Source: Exiguobacterium sp. SL-9
GTDB lineage: Bacteria > Bacillota > Bacilli > Exiguobacteriales > Exiguobacteriaceae
NCBI RefSeq assembly: GCF_004336985.1
Contig: NZ_SJUO01000001.1
Coordinates: forward strand, 558,001 to 622,000
Length of the DNA: 64,000 bases
Direction of reading: 5' to 3'
Shown piece after piece: positions 18,071 through 27,314 of this stretch. The notes under the pieces were generated by a model. The model was not told the origin of the DNA and ran no database searches. It worked only from the letters and a program-made list of their open reading frames with translations. Positions within the stretch are counted from its first letter, which is position 1. Every line of letters begins with the position of its first letter. The translations under genes and the position numbers were made by a program.

Positions 18071-18736
18071 TTAGTTACCGAGCAATTCATCCATTTTCGC
18101 TTTCGCGTCATACGCGAGCGCATGGTCCGGTTGCAACTCGAGCACACGCTCAAGCTCGGCGTACGTCTTGTCTTGTTCACCGAGGAACGCGTAGGCAATC
18201 GCCAAGTTGTAGCGGGCGTCCGTATGGCTCGCGTCGAGGTCGAGCGTATGCTCGAGCGCTTCGACGGCCAAGTCGAGCTGTTCGTTCTGTGCGAGCGCGA
18301 GCCCGTGCTGGAATGAAATCTCGACGTCTTCCGGTGCCTGCTTCATCGCTTCACGGAGACGTGGCAACGCCCGGACGAAGTCGCCCATCGCCTTGTACGT
18401 CAAACCGAGCATGAAATGCAGGTCGGCGTCATCCATCCCGGCAAGGAGCGCCTGACGAAGCGATGCCTCGGCCAAGTCGAGCTGTTCGAGCTCATAGGCG
18501 AGCGCACCTTTCGCATAATGGGCCGCGCCGAACGCGTTGTCGAGTTCGAGTGCTTTGTCGTAAAAGACGACAGCCCGTTCATGGTCACCGATTGCTTGCA
18601 AGAGCGTGCCCATATTGACGTAACCGGTCGGGTCCGTCGGGTTCGCCTCGATGGCAGCGTTGAACTGCTTGGCAGCTTGTTCGAACTCACCTTCTTGCAT
18701 CGCTTGGATGCCTAATTCGTTTGCGTTCAAAATCAT
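18071..18736 (-). CDS. Tetratricopeptide-repeat protein (YrrB-like)
   Basis: This 221-residue protein is almost entirely tandem TPR units of 34 residues, recognisable from the repeated 'A..YNLA.A', 'G..L...G' and 'A..YDKALELD' patterns; about six units are present. Such proteins scaffold other proteins. The gene follows mnmA as in B. subtilis (yrrB), so a role linked to tRNA thiolation has been suggested by context only. The start is uncertain: ATG 18736 lies directly next to GAGGTG, while a TTG two codons later (18730) would have better spacing and begins NANELG. The mnmA stop is 4 bases upstream. Confidence 0.88.
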   Translation of the reverse strand: MILNANELGIQAMQEGEFEQAAKQFNAAIEANPTDPTGYVNMGTLLQAIGDHERAVVFYDKALELDNAFGAAHYAKGALAYELEQLDLAEASLRQALLAGMDDADLHFMLGLTYKAMGDFVRALPRLREAMKQAPEDVEISFQHGLALAQNEQLDLAVEALEHTLDLDASHTDARYNLAIAYAFLGEQDKTYAELERVLELQPDHALAYDAKAKMDELLGN

Positions 18737-18740
18737 CACC

Positions 18741-19865
<1,125 letters not shown>

Positions 19866-21008
19866 TTATCTCACTCCGTTCGTGAATGTCGAGACGACTT
19901 CAGAAAGTCGTTCGGCGAGCCGCTCCACGTCTTCGACCGAGTTACCGTGTCCAAAGCTGATGCGGACGGACTGTTTCGTCCGGTCCGACGTCCCAAACAT
20001 CGCCGTCAATACGTGTGACGGCTCAATCGACCCGGCCGTACAGGCACTGCCGCTCGAGATGGCGAAGCCACGCATGTCCATCATGATGAGGAACGGTTCG
20101 AGCTCGATGCCCGGGAGATACAAGTTGACGATGTGCGGCAAGCGGTTCGCCCCGTTCACGTCATACTCGACTCCGAGTTCATCGAGTCGCCCGAAGAGCG
20201 CCTCAGCCATCTGTTGGTAGACGTTCACCCGTTCGGCCCGTTCGATTTTGGCCAGTTCGGCTGCTTGTTGGAACCCGACGGCACCCGGAACATTTTCCGT
20301 GCCGGCTCGACGTTTCCGTTCTTGTTGTCCTCCAAAAGAACGCGTCGCTAATTTTACACCTGTTTTTATAAAAAGAAAACCGATACCTTTCGGGCCATTG
20401 ATTTTATGGGCCGAGGCCGACAATAAATCGATACCGAGCACCTTGACGTCAATCGTTTCCGTACCGAGCGCTTGGACAGCGTCCGTATGGAAATAAGCCT
20501 GATGGTCGGCGAGAAGCGCTCCGATTTGTTCAATCGGCTGAATCGTGCCGACCTCATTGTTTCCGTACATGACCGAGACGAGGATCGTGTCGTCTCGAAG
20601 CGCATCGCGGACGGACTCAAGCGTCACCGCACCCGTCTCATCGACATCGAGATACGTCACGTCGAAACCTTCCCGTTCGAGTTGCTCCATCGCGTGCAAG
20701 ACGGCGTGATGCTCGATTTTCGTCGTGATCACATGTTTGCCTTTATGTTGATTCGCGTACACCGTACCAAACAATGCGTAATTGTCCGACTCGGTCCCAC
20801 CCGACGTGAAGACGATCTCGTTCGGGGTCGCCCCGATCCACGTGGCAAGTGTCCGGCGCGAAGCGTCTAACGCGGCGCGAGCCGTCCGGCCGATGCCGTG
20901 GATGCTTGACGGGTTCCCGTATTGCTCGAGCAAATAGGGTGTCATCGCTTCGAGCACTTCGGCGCGCATCGGCGTCGTTGCGGCATGATCAAAGTAATTC
21001 ATGTTCAT
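19866..21008 (-). CDS. Cysteine desulfurase (YrvO/IscS-like) for tRNA thiolation
   Basis: This 380-residue PLP enzyme takes sulfur from cysteine as an enzyme-bound persulfide. 'YFDHAATTPM' opens the protein, 'SASAHKINGPKGIGF' contains the PLP lysine, and 'SSGSACTAGSIEPSHVL' the reactive cysteine. It sits between cymR and mnmA and most likely feeds MnmA. The start is ambiguous: two ATGs lie two codons apart (21008 and 21002). AGGTGA immediately precedes the first and is 6-7 bases from the second, which begins MNYFDHAATT. A second, distinct desulfurase belongs to the nad locus at 53327. Confidence 0.95.
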   Translation of the reverse strand: MNMNYFDHAATTPMRAEVLEAMTPYLLEQYGNPSSIHGIGRTARAALDASRRTLATWIGATPNEIVFTSGGTESDNYALFGTVYANQHKGKHVITTKIEHHAVLHAMEQLEREGFDVTYLDVDETGAVTLESVRDALRDDTILVSVMYGNNEVGTIQPIEQIGALLADHQAYFHTDAVQALGTETIDVKVLGIDLLSASAHKINGPKGIGFLFIKTGVKLATRSFGGQQERKRRAGTENVPGAVGFQQAAELAKIERAERVNVYQQMAEALFGRLDELGVEYDVNGANRLPHIVNLYLPGIELEPFLIMMDMRGFAISSGSACTAGSIEPSHVLTAMFGTSDRTKQSVRISFGHGNSVEDVERLAERLSEVVSTFTNGVR

Positions 21009-21019
21009 TCACCTCACCT

Positions 21020-21427
21020 TTAAATATAGAACATATAGCCGTCTGAATCTTCTTCAGCGAGATCGGCAAGTGTCGTCTCTTCGAGCACTTTCTCGATCGC
21101 GGCTTTGATTTTATCCCAAAGCTTCCGTTTCACGGCATCGTCCGCTTCCGAGTCTTCGACGATCATGAGCGGCCCTTCGAGCAGGCGGATGATTTCCCCT
21201 GCCGTGATGTCTGTCGCCGGTTTGACGAGCTGATAACCGCCGTACGCCCCACGGACGCTCTTGACGAGTCCGCCATTGCGGAGTGGACCGATCAACTGTT
21301 CTAAGTAATGTTCCGGCAAGTCGTGACGGGCCGCGATCTTTTTCAAGCTGAGCGGTTTATTGTCCGTTTCCCGGGCCAATGCGATCATGATCGTCAATCC
21401 ATAACGACCTTTTGTAGATATTTTCAT
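21020..21427 (-). CDS. cymR: Rrf2-family repressor CymR
   Basis: This 135-residue winged-helix regulator begins MKISTKGRYGLTIMIALA, almost the CymR signature, and continues with 'EHYLEQLIGPLRNGGLVKSVRGAYGGYQL' (recognition helix and wing). It lacks the cysteine cluster of the Fe-S proteins IscR/NsrR, which fits CymR, the sulfur-metabolism repressor that pairs with CysK. The second of two ATGs (21427) is 8 bases from AAGGAG and is used. A promoter TCGACA-17-TATAGC (21444-21472) lies upstream and overlaps the LexA-like box of divergent rarA. Confidence 0.93.
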   Translation of the reverse strand: MKISTKGRYGLTIMIALARETDNKPLSLKKIAARHDLPEHYLEQLIGPLRNGGLVKSVRGAYGGYQLVKPATDITAGEIIRLLEGPLMIVEDSEADDAVKRKLWDKIKAAIEKVLEETTLADLAEEDSDGYMFYI

Positions 21428-21445
21428 CTTCATGTCTCCTTCTGC

Positions 21446-21451
21446 TATACT
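21446..21451 (+). promoter_or_regulatory. rarA extended -10 promoter
   Basis: TATACT is preceded by TGC, giving an extended -10 (TGnTATACT). The -35 region (TTCATC at 21423-21428, 17-base spacing) is weak. Confidence 0.5.
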
Positions 21452-21454
21452 AAT

Positions 21455-21468
21455 CGAACAAACGTTTG
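21455..21468. promoter_or_regulatory. LexA (SOS) box-like site between cymR and rarA
   Basis: CGAACAAACGTTTG matches the B. subtilis SOS consensus CGAACRNRYGTTYC at every position but the last. It covers the expected rarA transcription start just after the -10 (21446-21451), and also lies in the spacer of the cymR promoter. Confidence 0.65.
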
Positions 21469-21487
21469 TCGAAAGGAATGTGTACGT

Positions 21488-22795
21488 ATGAGTGATTTAT
21501 TTCAGCAATCGAATAGCGGCCCGCTCGCCAACCGGATGCGGCCTGAAACGTTAGACGAAGTCATCGGTCAACGCCACATCATCGGCGAAGGCAAGTTGTT
21601 GCGCCGGGCCATCGAGGCCGACCGCCTCGGCACGATTATCTTGTACGGACCGCCGGGAACGGGCAAGACGACGCTCGCCCGTGTCATTTCGAATTATACG
21701 AAAGCGACGTTCGTTCAATTGAACGCCGTCACGGCCAAACTCGATGAGCTCAGAAGCGTCATCCGTGAGGCCGAGTCCCGGTTCGACTTTGAACAAGAAC
21801 GAACGATTTTATTTTTAGACGAGATTCATCGTTTCAATAAACTGCAACAAGACGCGTTGCTCCCGGCACTCGAGGCCGGCAAGCTCATCTTGATCGGGGC
21901 GACGACCGAAAACCCGAGTTTTGAGGTCAACGCGGCGTTACTATCGCGCGCGACCGTGTTTCGGCTCGAACCGCCTGGACCAGACGAACTGCGCGTCGTC
22001 TTGGAGCGAGCCTTGTCCGACAAGAAAGGACTCGGCAATTATCCGGTCAAGATTGAAGAAGCCGCCGTGGACCATTATATCAAAATGGCGGACGGTGACT
22101 ACCGTGTATTGTTGAACGCGCTCGAACTGGCCGTGTTGACGACACCTGAAGTCGACGGGGCAATCGAGATCACGCTCGAAGTCGCCGAAGAGTCGATTCA
22201 ACAAAAGGCGATCAAATACGACAAGACGGGTGATCGACATTACGACGTCATCTCGGCGTTCATCAAGTCGATCCGTGGTTCTGACCCGGATGCGGCCCTA
22301 TACTGGCTCGCGGTCATGATTGAGGCCGGCGAATCGCCGCGCTTTATCATGCGCCGTCTCTACGTGCATGCGGCCGAGGATATCGGTCTTAGCGACCCGA
22401 ACGCGCTCGTCATCGTCGATGCCGCCGCTCGCGCGAGCGAACATGTGGGCTTCCCAGAAGCACGCATCCCGATGGCCCAGGCCGTCCTTTATCTCGCGAC
22501 GGCACCGAAGTCGAATGCGGTCATCACCGCCATCGACAAGGCGATGCATCACGTCCGCACGGTCGAAGGCGGTCCGGTCCCGGTCCATCTCCGCGATGCG
22601 CACAGCCCAGGTGCCCGCGAGCTCGGCAACGGCGCCGGTTACAAATATCCGCACGACGAGAAAGACGGGTACGTCCCGCAAAACTATTGGCCGGAGAACT
22701 TGGCCCGGAAACGTCCTAAATATTATACGCCGACGAGCCGTGGCTTCGAGCAACAGCTCCAAAAACGGCTCGACTATTGGGAAAAACGACGCTGA
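21488..22795 (+). CDS. rarA: Replication-associated recombination AAA+ ATPase RarA
   Basis: This 435-residue protein belongs to the clamp-loader-like RarA/MgsA/WRNIP1 family and acts at stalled replication forks. 'SGPLANRMRPETLDEVIGQRH' opens the AAA+ module; Walker A is 'LYGPPGTGKTTLA', Walker B 'ILFLDEIHRF', sensor 1 'GATTENPSFEV'. The C-terminal tetramerisation region includes 'DKTGDRHYDVISAFIKSIRGSDPDAALYW'-type sequence. The upstream open frame lies inside cymR and is ignored; ATG 21488 follows AAAGGA at about 10 bases. A LexA-like box at 21455-21468 suggests SOS control. Confidence 0.96.
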   Translation: MSDLFQQSNSGPLANRMRPETLDEVIGQRHIIGEGKLLRRAIEADRLGTIILYGPPGTGKTTLARVISNYTKATFVQLNAVTAKLDELRSVIREAESRFDFEQERTILFLDEIHRFNKLQQDALLPALEAGKLILIGATTENPSFEVNAALLSRATVFRLEPPGPDELRVVLERALSDKKGLGNYPVKIEEAAVDHYIKMADGDYRVLLNALELAVLTTPEVDGAIEITLEVAEESIQQKAIKYDKTGDRHYDVISAFIKSIRGSDPDAALYWLAVMIEAGESPRFIMRRLYVHAAEDIGLSDPNALVIVDAAARASEHVGFPEARIPMAQAVLYLATAPKSNAVITAIDKAMHHVRTVEGGPVPVHLRDAHSPGARELGNGAGYKYPHDEKDGYVPQNYWPENLARKRPKYYTPTSRGFEQQLQKRLDYWEKRR

Positions 22796-22820
22796 CTCTT
22801 TTGAGCCGGCGTCGTTTTTT
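22783..22820. terminator. Bidirectional terminator between rarA and tcdA
   Basis: The stem AAAACGACGC/GCGTCGTTTT is flanked by A- and T-runs on both sides and includes the rarA stop codon. Confidence 0.85.
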
Positions 22821-23587
22821 CATTTCTGGATGCGGTTGATCTCGACACCCGCTGTCTCGAGCATTTGATTGATGACATAGCCGGCAGCGACGAGCCCTGC
22901 GACCGACGGGACGAACGCGTTCGAGCTCGGTGGCATCTTCGCTTTACGGATCGGGGCGTCTTTTTTGCCGACGACCTCGTTCACATCTTCGCGTGTCACG
23001 ATCGGTGACTCGTCGGAGAAGACGACCGGAACGCCTTTATGGATGCGCTCTTTGCGGAGACGCGTACGGACCATCTTCGCGATCGGGTCATACGTCGTGT
23101 CCTTGATGTCGACGACTTTGATACGCGTCGGGTCCATCTTGTTGGCCATACCCATGCTTGAGATGACCGGGATGCCCCGGCGTTTGCACTCGACAATCAA
23201 ATGAATCTTATAGATGATCGTATCCGAGGCGTCGATGACGAAATCAAGGTCTTGGGCGAAGAACTCTTCAAACGTCTCTTCTGTATAAAACATTTTTAGT
23301 TTGACGAGTTCGAGCTCTGGGTTGATATCGAGGAGACGCGTTCCCATCGCCTCGACTTTCGGTTGCCCGACCGTCGACAAGAGCGCATGGATTTGGCGGT
23401 TGACGTTCGTGATGTCGATGTCGTCCTTATCGACGAGGACGATGCGTCCGACACCGCTCCGGGCGAGTGCTTCGGCCGCGAACGAACCGACACCGCCGAC
23501 ACCGAGGATGGCGACCGTCTTTCCTTTTAATGCTTCTAAACCTTCTTGACCGATGGCTAACTCATTACGTGAAAACTGGTGTAACAT
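22820..23587 (-). CDS. tcdA: tRNA threonylcarbamoyladenosine dehydratase
   Basis: This 255-residue E1-like enzyme cyclises t6A37 to ct6A in ANN-decoding tRNAs. The adenylation motif is 'ILGVGGVGSFAAEALARSG' (residues 29-47), followed by 'DKDDIDITNVNRQ', the ThiF/MoeB signature. 'DFVIDASDTI' is the second nucleotide-binding segment. GGAGG is 6 bases before the ATG. It is the B. subtilis YrvM orthologue by position, directly downstream of 6S RNA and next to rarA. Confidence 0.94.
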   Translation of the reverse strand: MLHQFSRNELAIGQEGLEALKGKTVAILGVGGVGSFAAEALARSGVGRIVLVDKDDIDITNVNRQIHALLSTVGQPKVEAMGTRLLDINPELELVKLKMFYTEETFEEFFAQDLDFVIDASDTIIYKIHLIVECKRRGIPVISSMGMANKMDPTRIKVVDIKDTTYDPIAKMVRTRLRKERIHKGVPVVFSDESPIVTREDVNEVVGKKDAPIRKAKMPPSSNAFVPSVAGLVAAGYVINQMLETAGVEINRIQK

Positions 23588-23643
23588 ACTCTTCCTCCAA
23601 ATTAATTCTATTTTCTCACACTATTTTACTCGGAATTATAATC

Positions 23644-23877
23644 AAAAAAAAGACGTCTAGCGACGTTTTACAAATAAAATCGATGGGGCCCGGAGTGCCG
23701 TGACGATGCCCTGCTTTTGAACCTGCTTAAGCAGGTGGGTGACCTAGCGTCCCCTTCACAAGTCCTCCTGCACGTGATGAGGCAGTTGATCTGGATGGCA
23801 GTTCGGTCTCCCGTATTCAAAGTGTTGGCTCAAAATAACGAAGGCGGCTCTCGTACACCTCAGGTATCCCATCTGTT
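23644..23877 (-). ncRNA. ssrS: 6S RNA
   Basis: This untranslated transcript of about 230 nt lies between tcdA and the accessory block, the position of bsrA (6S-1) in B. subtilis. Its 5' part reads CCTGAGGTGTACGAGAGCC, closely similar to the E. coli 6S start region (CUGAGAUGUUCGCAAGCG). The ends pair: GATGGG near 23870 with CCCATC near 23684, and GAGAGCCG near 23850 with CGGCACTC near 23695 (one mismatch), giving the long rod with an internal bulge that mimics open promoter DNA. A hairpin with an eight-T run (23644-23666) ends it. 6S RNA sequesters sigma-A RNA polymerase in stationary phase. Confidence 0.83.
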
Positions 23878-23883
23878 GACCTT

Positions 23884-23913
23884 ACTATAGCACTGTCTGT
23901 AAAAAGAAGTCAA
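23884..23913 (-). promoter_or_regulatory. 6S RNA promoter
   Basis: Minus strand: -35 TTGACT (23908-23913), 18-base spacer, -10 TATAGT (23884-23889). It predicts a transcript start at about 23877. Confidence 0.8.
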
Positions 23914-23944
23914 TCAGAAACGCTGACTTTGCATGACAGTTTCG

Positions 23945-25159
23945 TCACAACCAGCTGTTACGAAACGCACCGGTCGGGTCGTACGTATCTTGTTGTCGCG
24001 CGATGTTGAAACGGCGATCTCGTGAGTCGTTGCCGACGCCTGCCTGGTACGCCCAATTACCGGTATTGCTCGCCACGTCATAGTCGATGAGCATCGATTC
24101 GAAATAGGACGCACCGATGCGCCAATCTTGCCCGAGTTCTTTTGCGAAGTAACTCGCGACAATTTGACGGCCCCGGTTTGACATCCACCCCGTCTCATTT
24201 AATTCACGCATGAACGCATCGACGAAATCAACGCCCGTCTCACCCGCTTGCCAACGTGCGATGACGTCCTCATCGACGCGCCATGTCTTCGGTTTCGAAC
24301 GGATGCCTTGGGCGCGGAACAGTCGTTTGCCTTGCTCGAGTGCGACCCATTGAAAGAACTCGCGCCAGAGCAGTTCAAAATAGAGCCAATACGTCGACTC
24401 GTTCGCCCCGTTCTCCCGCTCATGCGCCTCTAGGTCAGACAGGATACGGCGCGGTGACAATGAGCCGTTGGCGAGGTAAGCCGACAGCTTTGACGAGTCG
24501 TCGACCCCGAAGCCGTTCCGTGTCTCTTTATACGTCCGGACCGGGCCTGCCAAATACGCGGCGAGACGCTCCCGCCCGGCCAGTTCCCCTCCTTTGAACG
24601 GGAACGCGGACCGTTCGTCCAATTGCTTGCGCTCATAGGCGACCGGAAAATTGACAGGACACGGAAGGCCTTCACTCGACCGCTCAATCAATCGTTCTGG
24701 ACGCGCCTTTTGTTCCATCGCCTTGCGGAACTCGGTAAACAGAAATGGCAGTTTCTCGAACGGAACCTCTTCCCGTGGATAGAGCGTGAATCCGTCGAAC
24801 GCCTGACGTTCGCCTTGCCACGCGGACACGACCTCTTGTTCGCGCAGCCGTTCGTTATAACCGATCGACCGTTGGAACAACAGCCGGTCGGTCAAGTCGA
24901 GTACGTCGAGCGGATGGCCGACATGGACGAACAGTGGAATACCGAGCGCTGTGAGCGAACCGGCCAAGTCGTCGAGTGACTCGTTCAAAAATCGGAGCCG
25001 CCGTGGTCCTAGCGAGGTATGTCCGAATCGGTTCTCCGAGAGCTCATCTTCGCGGATGAAGTAATGCCCTTCAATCGTATCCTCGTGCCGGAGCGCCTCC
25101 TCGAGCGGACGATGGTCGTCGACCCGTAAATCGTTTTGATACCAGATAATCGTCTTCAT
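23945..25159 (-). CDS. Cryptochrome/photolyase, CRY-DASH class
   Basis: This 404-residue flavoprotein has the photolyase fold. The antenna-binding alpha/beta domain starts 'IIWYQNDLRVDDHRPL'. The linker and the FAD-binding helical domain follow, with 'YKETRNGFGVDDSSKLSAYLANGSLSPR' (split here only by its own sequence), 'ELLWREFFQW', 'WMSNRGRQIVASYF', and 'DYDVASNTGNWAYQAGVG'. The YKETRNG and SNTGNW motifs favour the DASH class, which repairs UV dimers mainly in single-stranded DNA. It is slightly shorter than usual (about 430-500). AGGAGG lies 9 bases before the ATG. No LexA site is seen upstream. Confidence 0.93.
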   Translation of the reverse strand: MKTIIWYQNDLRVDDHRPLEEALRHEDTIEGHYFIREDELSENRFGHTSLGPRRLRFLNESLDDLAGSLTALGIPLFVHVGHPLDVLDLTDRLLFQRSIGYNERLREQEVVSAWQGERQAFDGFTLYPREEVPFEKLPFLFTEFRKAMEQKARPERLIERSSEGLPCPVNFPVAYERKQLDERSAFPFKGGELAGRERLAAYLAGPVRTYKETRNGFGVDDSSKLSAYLANGSLSPRRILSDLEAHERENGANESTYWLYFELLWREFFQWVALEQGKRLFRAQGIRSKPKTWRVDEDVIARWQAGETGVDFVDAFMRELNETGWMSNRGRQIVASYFAKELGQDWRIGASYFESMLIDYDVASNTGNWAYQAGVGNDSRDRRFNIARQQDTYDPTGAFRNSWL

Positions 25160-25290
25160 TGATTTCGCCTCCTGACCTCATTATGGGTCATAGATGCTGG
25201 TCTTACATAAGATGAAGCTGTCCAAAATATGTTTTCAATTCCGCAACGGGTGGAATATACATCATTAGAAACAGAAAGGGGTGCAGCAAC

Positions 25291-25407
25291 ATGGCTAGAA
25301 AAGGTAAATTCGGTACACTCATTAAAGTCGCGACGGCGGTCGCACCGTTCGTCTACGATTACTATAAAAAGAACAAAGCAAAAAAAGCATCGACACCTAA
25401 AAAGTGA
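25291..25407 (+). CDS. 38-residue cationic amphipathic microprotein
   Basis: This small gene encodes 38 residues starting MARKGKFGTLIKVATAVAPF and continuing VYDYYKKNKAKKASTPKK. The first part has a hydrophobic face (about residues 7-22) and the C-terminal half is lysine-rich, so a membrane-surface helix with a basic tail is likely. It has a good ribosome-binding site (AAAGGGG, 9 bases before the ATG) and its own strong terminator at 25411-25443, both supporting that it is translated. No family is recognised. It is divergent from the photolyase and ahead of the YczE-like gene. It could be a membrane-associated regulator or structural peptide. Confidence 0.65.
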   Translation: MARKGKFGTLIKVATAVAPFVYDYYKKNKAKKASTPKK

Positions 25408-25410
25408 GCA

Positions 25411-25443
25411 AAGCGCTTCGGACTTCGTCCGAGGCGTTTTTTT
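25411..25443 (+). terminator. Terminator of the microprotein gene
   Basis: The stem GCTTCGGAC/GTCCGAGGC with a TTC loop is followed by a run of seven T. It separates the microprotein from the YczE-like gene. Confidence 0.85.
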
Positions 25444-25504
25444 CTTGCGTTGAAACCAGATATGATATGATGATGGAACATTTTAGGGAATCGAGGCGAC
25501 CATC

Positions 25505-26149
25505 ATGCACGCGGTATGGGTACAATCTTTACGAATCAGTTTGAAGTGGGCGTTATTCATGAGTGGTCTGTTCCTGCTCGCCCTCGGGTCGTCGATGATG
25601 ATCACGGCCGACCTCGGCGTCTCGACGTGGGACGTGCTCCATCTCGGCCTCGCCCGCCATACTCCGATCTCCGTTGGGACGATCATTTTGCTCGTCGGTC
25701 TTTTGCTCGTCCTCTGCAAGTACATACTGGACCGGATTCGGCCCCAGTTCGGGACGCTTGTCAACGCCGTCTTCGTCGGGGTGTTCATGAACTTGATCCT
25801 CGACCACCATTGGTTGCCGCAGCTTGACGGCATCGCGCTCAATATCGCCTGGCTCATTCTTGGCATCTTCGTCATCGGCATGGGTGCCGGTCTGTACGTC
25901 GCCATCGGTTACGGGGCCGGACCACGGGACGGATTAACACTCGCCTTGGCCGACCGCTTCAACACGTCGGTCCGCATGATGCGGACGTGGATGGAACTGA
26001 CGGCTTGCTTGATCGGCTGGATACTTGGTGGACCGGTCTTCTTCGGAACGGTACTGTCGATCTTTTTGATCGGCCCGTTCTTCCAGTTTTGGCTCGAACA
26101 GTTCCGGCGCCTCGTCTCGGTCATCGACCGGGCAAAGGTCGTGGCATAA
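25505..26149 (+). CDS. YczE-like integral membrane protein
   Basis: This 214-residue protein has about five membrane helices (roughly 12-32, 55-75, 82-103, 112-136 and 165-195). The segments 'ADLGVSTWDVLHLGLA', 'GAGLYVAIGYGAGPRDGL' and 'RMMRTWMELTACLIGWILGG' identify the YczE/YitT-related family. The repeated 'G.SP/G.R.WD' type loops suggest an internally duplicated transporter-like fold. In B. subtilis yczE is linked to surfactin and bacillaene production, but no general function is known. A shared terminator follows at 26152-26189. Confidence 0.88.
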   Translation: MHAVWVQSLRISLKWALFMSGLFLLALGSSMMITADLGVSTWDVLHLGLARHTPISVGTIILLVGLLLVLCKYILDRIRPQFGTLVNAVFVGVFMNLILDHHWLPQLDGIALNIAWLILGIFVIGMGAGLYVAIGYGAGPRDGLTLALADRFNTSVRMMRTWMELTACLIGWILGGPVFFGTVLSIFLIGPFFQFWLEQFRRLVSVIDRAKVVA

Positions 26150-26151
26150 AA

Positions 26152-26189
26152 AAAGAGGAAATCGGACAAAGTCCGGTCTCCTCTCTTTT
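26152..26189. terminator. Convergent terminator
   Basis: An imperfect stem AAGAGGA...TCCTCTCTTTT encloses GGAC-AAA-GTCC, between yczE-like and the minus-strand reductase gene. Confidence 0.7.
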
Positions 26190-26191
26190 CG

Positions 26192-27226
26192 TTATGGGAC
26201 GAGGACGATTTTTCCGAACTTGCCCCGTTGCTTGAAGTATGTCTGCGCGTCCCGCGCCTCAGCGAGCGGGAACGTCCGATCGACGATGGGCCGGACCTTC
26301 CCGGCTTCAATCGCCGCGAGCATCGCTTGAAACTCGGCCCGTGTGCCGAGCACGGAACCGTACATGGTGATATGTTTCAAATACATCGTCCGGAAGTCGA
26401 GGTTCGTCTGTTGTCCCCCGGCCGAACCAGAGATGCAGAACTTGCCCCCGTTCTTTAGCACCTCGAGCGATGTTGCGAACAAGGCGTCACCGACGACATC
26501 AAGTACGGCATCGACCGGTCCTCCGTTCGTCTCCAGTATCTCGTCGGCGAGCGTCTCGGACCGGTATGAAAAGACATGACTCGCCCCGAGCTCTTTCAGC
26601 TTCGCTTCATCTTTCAAGTCACCGACGATGGCAAATACGTTCGCGCCATGCACATTCGCCGCGATTTGGACGTTGAACGACCCGACCCCGCCGCTCGCAC
26701 CGGTGACGACGATCGTCTGCCCCGGCTGAATCTCAATCTGTTCGTTCATATGCCACGCCGTCAACCCGCTCACCGTGAAGACGGCGCTATCGACAAAGCT
26801 GTCGAGCGGCATGTCGTAGCAGAGCGTGGCCGGCCAAGCGACGTATTCGGCATAGCCGCCGTCGTATTCGGAGCCGATGAACGACATATCGTCAGCGATA
26901 TGCTCTTCTCCGCCCGCTCCGCTCGACGTGAACGGGAACAAAATGACACGACGGCCCACCATCGTCTCCTCGACCCCACTGCCGACCTCCACGATTTCGC
27001 CCGTGATATCGGAACCCGGGATCCGTGGGAACTGGACCCCTTCCGGTCGCCAACCGGACTCTTTGTCCGTCCCATACGCGCCTTCTCGCATCCATATCTC
27101 TGTATTGTTAATCCCGCACGCCTTCACGCGCACGAGCACTTCTCCTTGTTTCGGGCTCGGAATCGGAACATCGACGACTTGTAATTGATCGACGTCACCA
27201 TAACCGATGACCTGTACAGCTTTCAT
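26192..27226 (-). CDS. Zinc-independent quinone oxidoreductase-type (MDR family) reductase
   Basis: This 344-residue protein is a medium-chain dehydrogenase/reductase. The GroES-like N-terminal half contains 'GYGDVDQLQVVDVPIPSPKQGEVLVRVKACGINN'-type sequence, and the Rossmann half has the NADPH motif 'VVTGASGGVGSFNVQIA' near residue 173. The cysteine cluster and catalytic zinc ligands of alcohol dehydrogenases are absent, so it is of the quinone reductase/enoyl reductase type. TTG (27229) and ATG (27226) are both possible starts, 7 and 10 bases from GGAGG. Substrate unknown. Confidence 0.87.
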   Translation of the reverse strand: MKAVQVIGYGDVDQLQVVDVPIPSPKQGEVLVRVKACGINNTEIWMREGAYGTDKESGWRPEGVQFPRIPGSDITGEIVEVGSGVEETMVGRRVILFPFTSSGAGGEEHIADDMSFIGSEYDGGYAEYVAWPATLCYDMPLDSFVDSAVFTVSGLTAWHMNEQIEIQPGQTIVVTGASGGVGSFNVQIAANVHGANVFAIVGDLKDEAKLKELGASHVFSYRSETLADEILETNGGPVDAVLDVVGDALFATSLEVLKNGGKFCISGSAGGQQTNLDFRTMYLKHITMYGSVLGTRAEFQAMLAAIEAGKVRPIVDRTFPLAEARDAQTYFKQRGKFGKIVLVP

Positions 27227-27314
27227 CAATTGTTTTCCTCCTCATTACAATCATTCCTTGTCTATACCCCACTCACGCACAACAGCCACCAAAAATCTGG
27301 TGGCTGTTCGACGT

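Larger units (their letters stand above)
21444..21472 (-). promoter_or_regulatory. cymR promoter
   Basis: Minus strand: -35 TCGACA (21467-21472), 17-base spacer, -10 TATAGC (21444-21449). It overlaps the divergent rarA promoter and the LexA-like box. Confidence 0.55.

Noticed and set aside
22304-22762. Minus-strand frames inside rarA
   Set aside because: They follow the codon pattern of rarA in reverse and have no translation signals.
23644-23877. A third T-box leader
   Set aside because: No AGGGTGG T-box sequence is present, and a terminator isolates it from tcdA. 6S RNA fits better.
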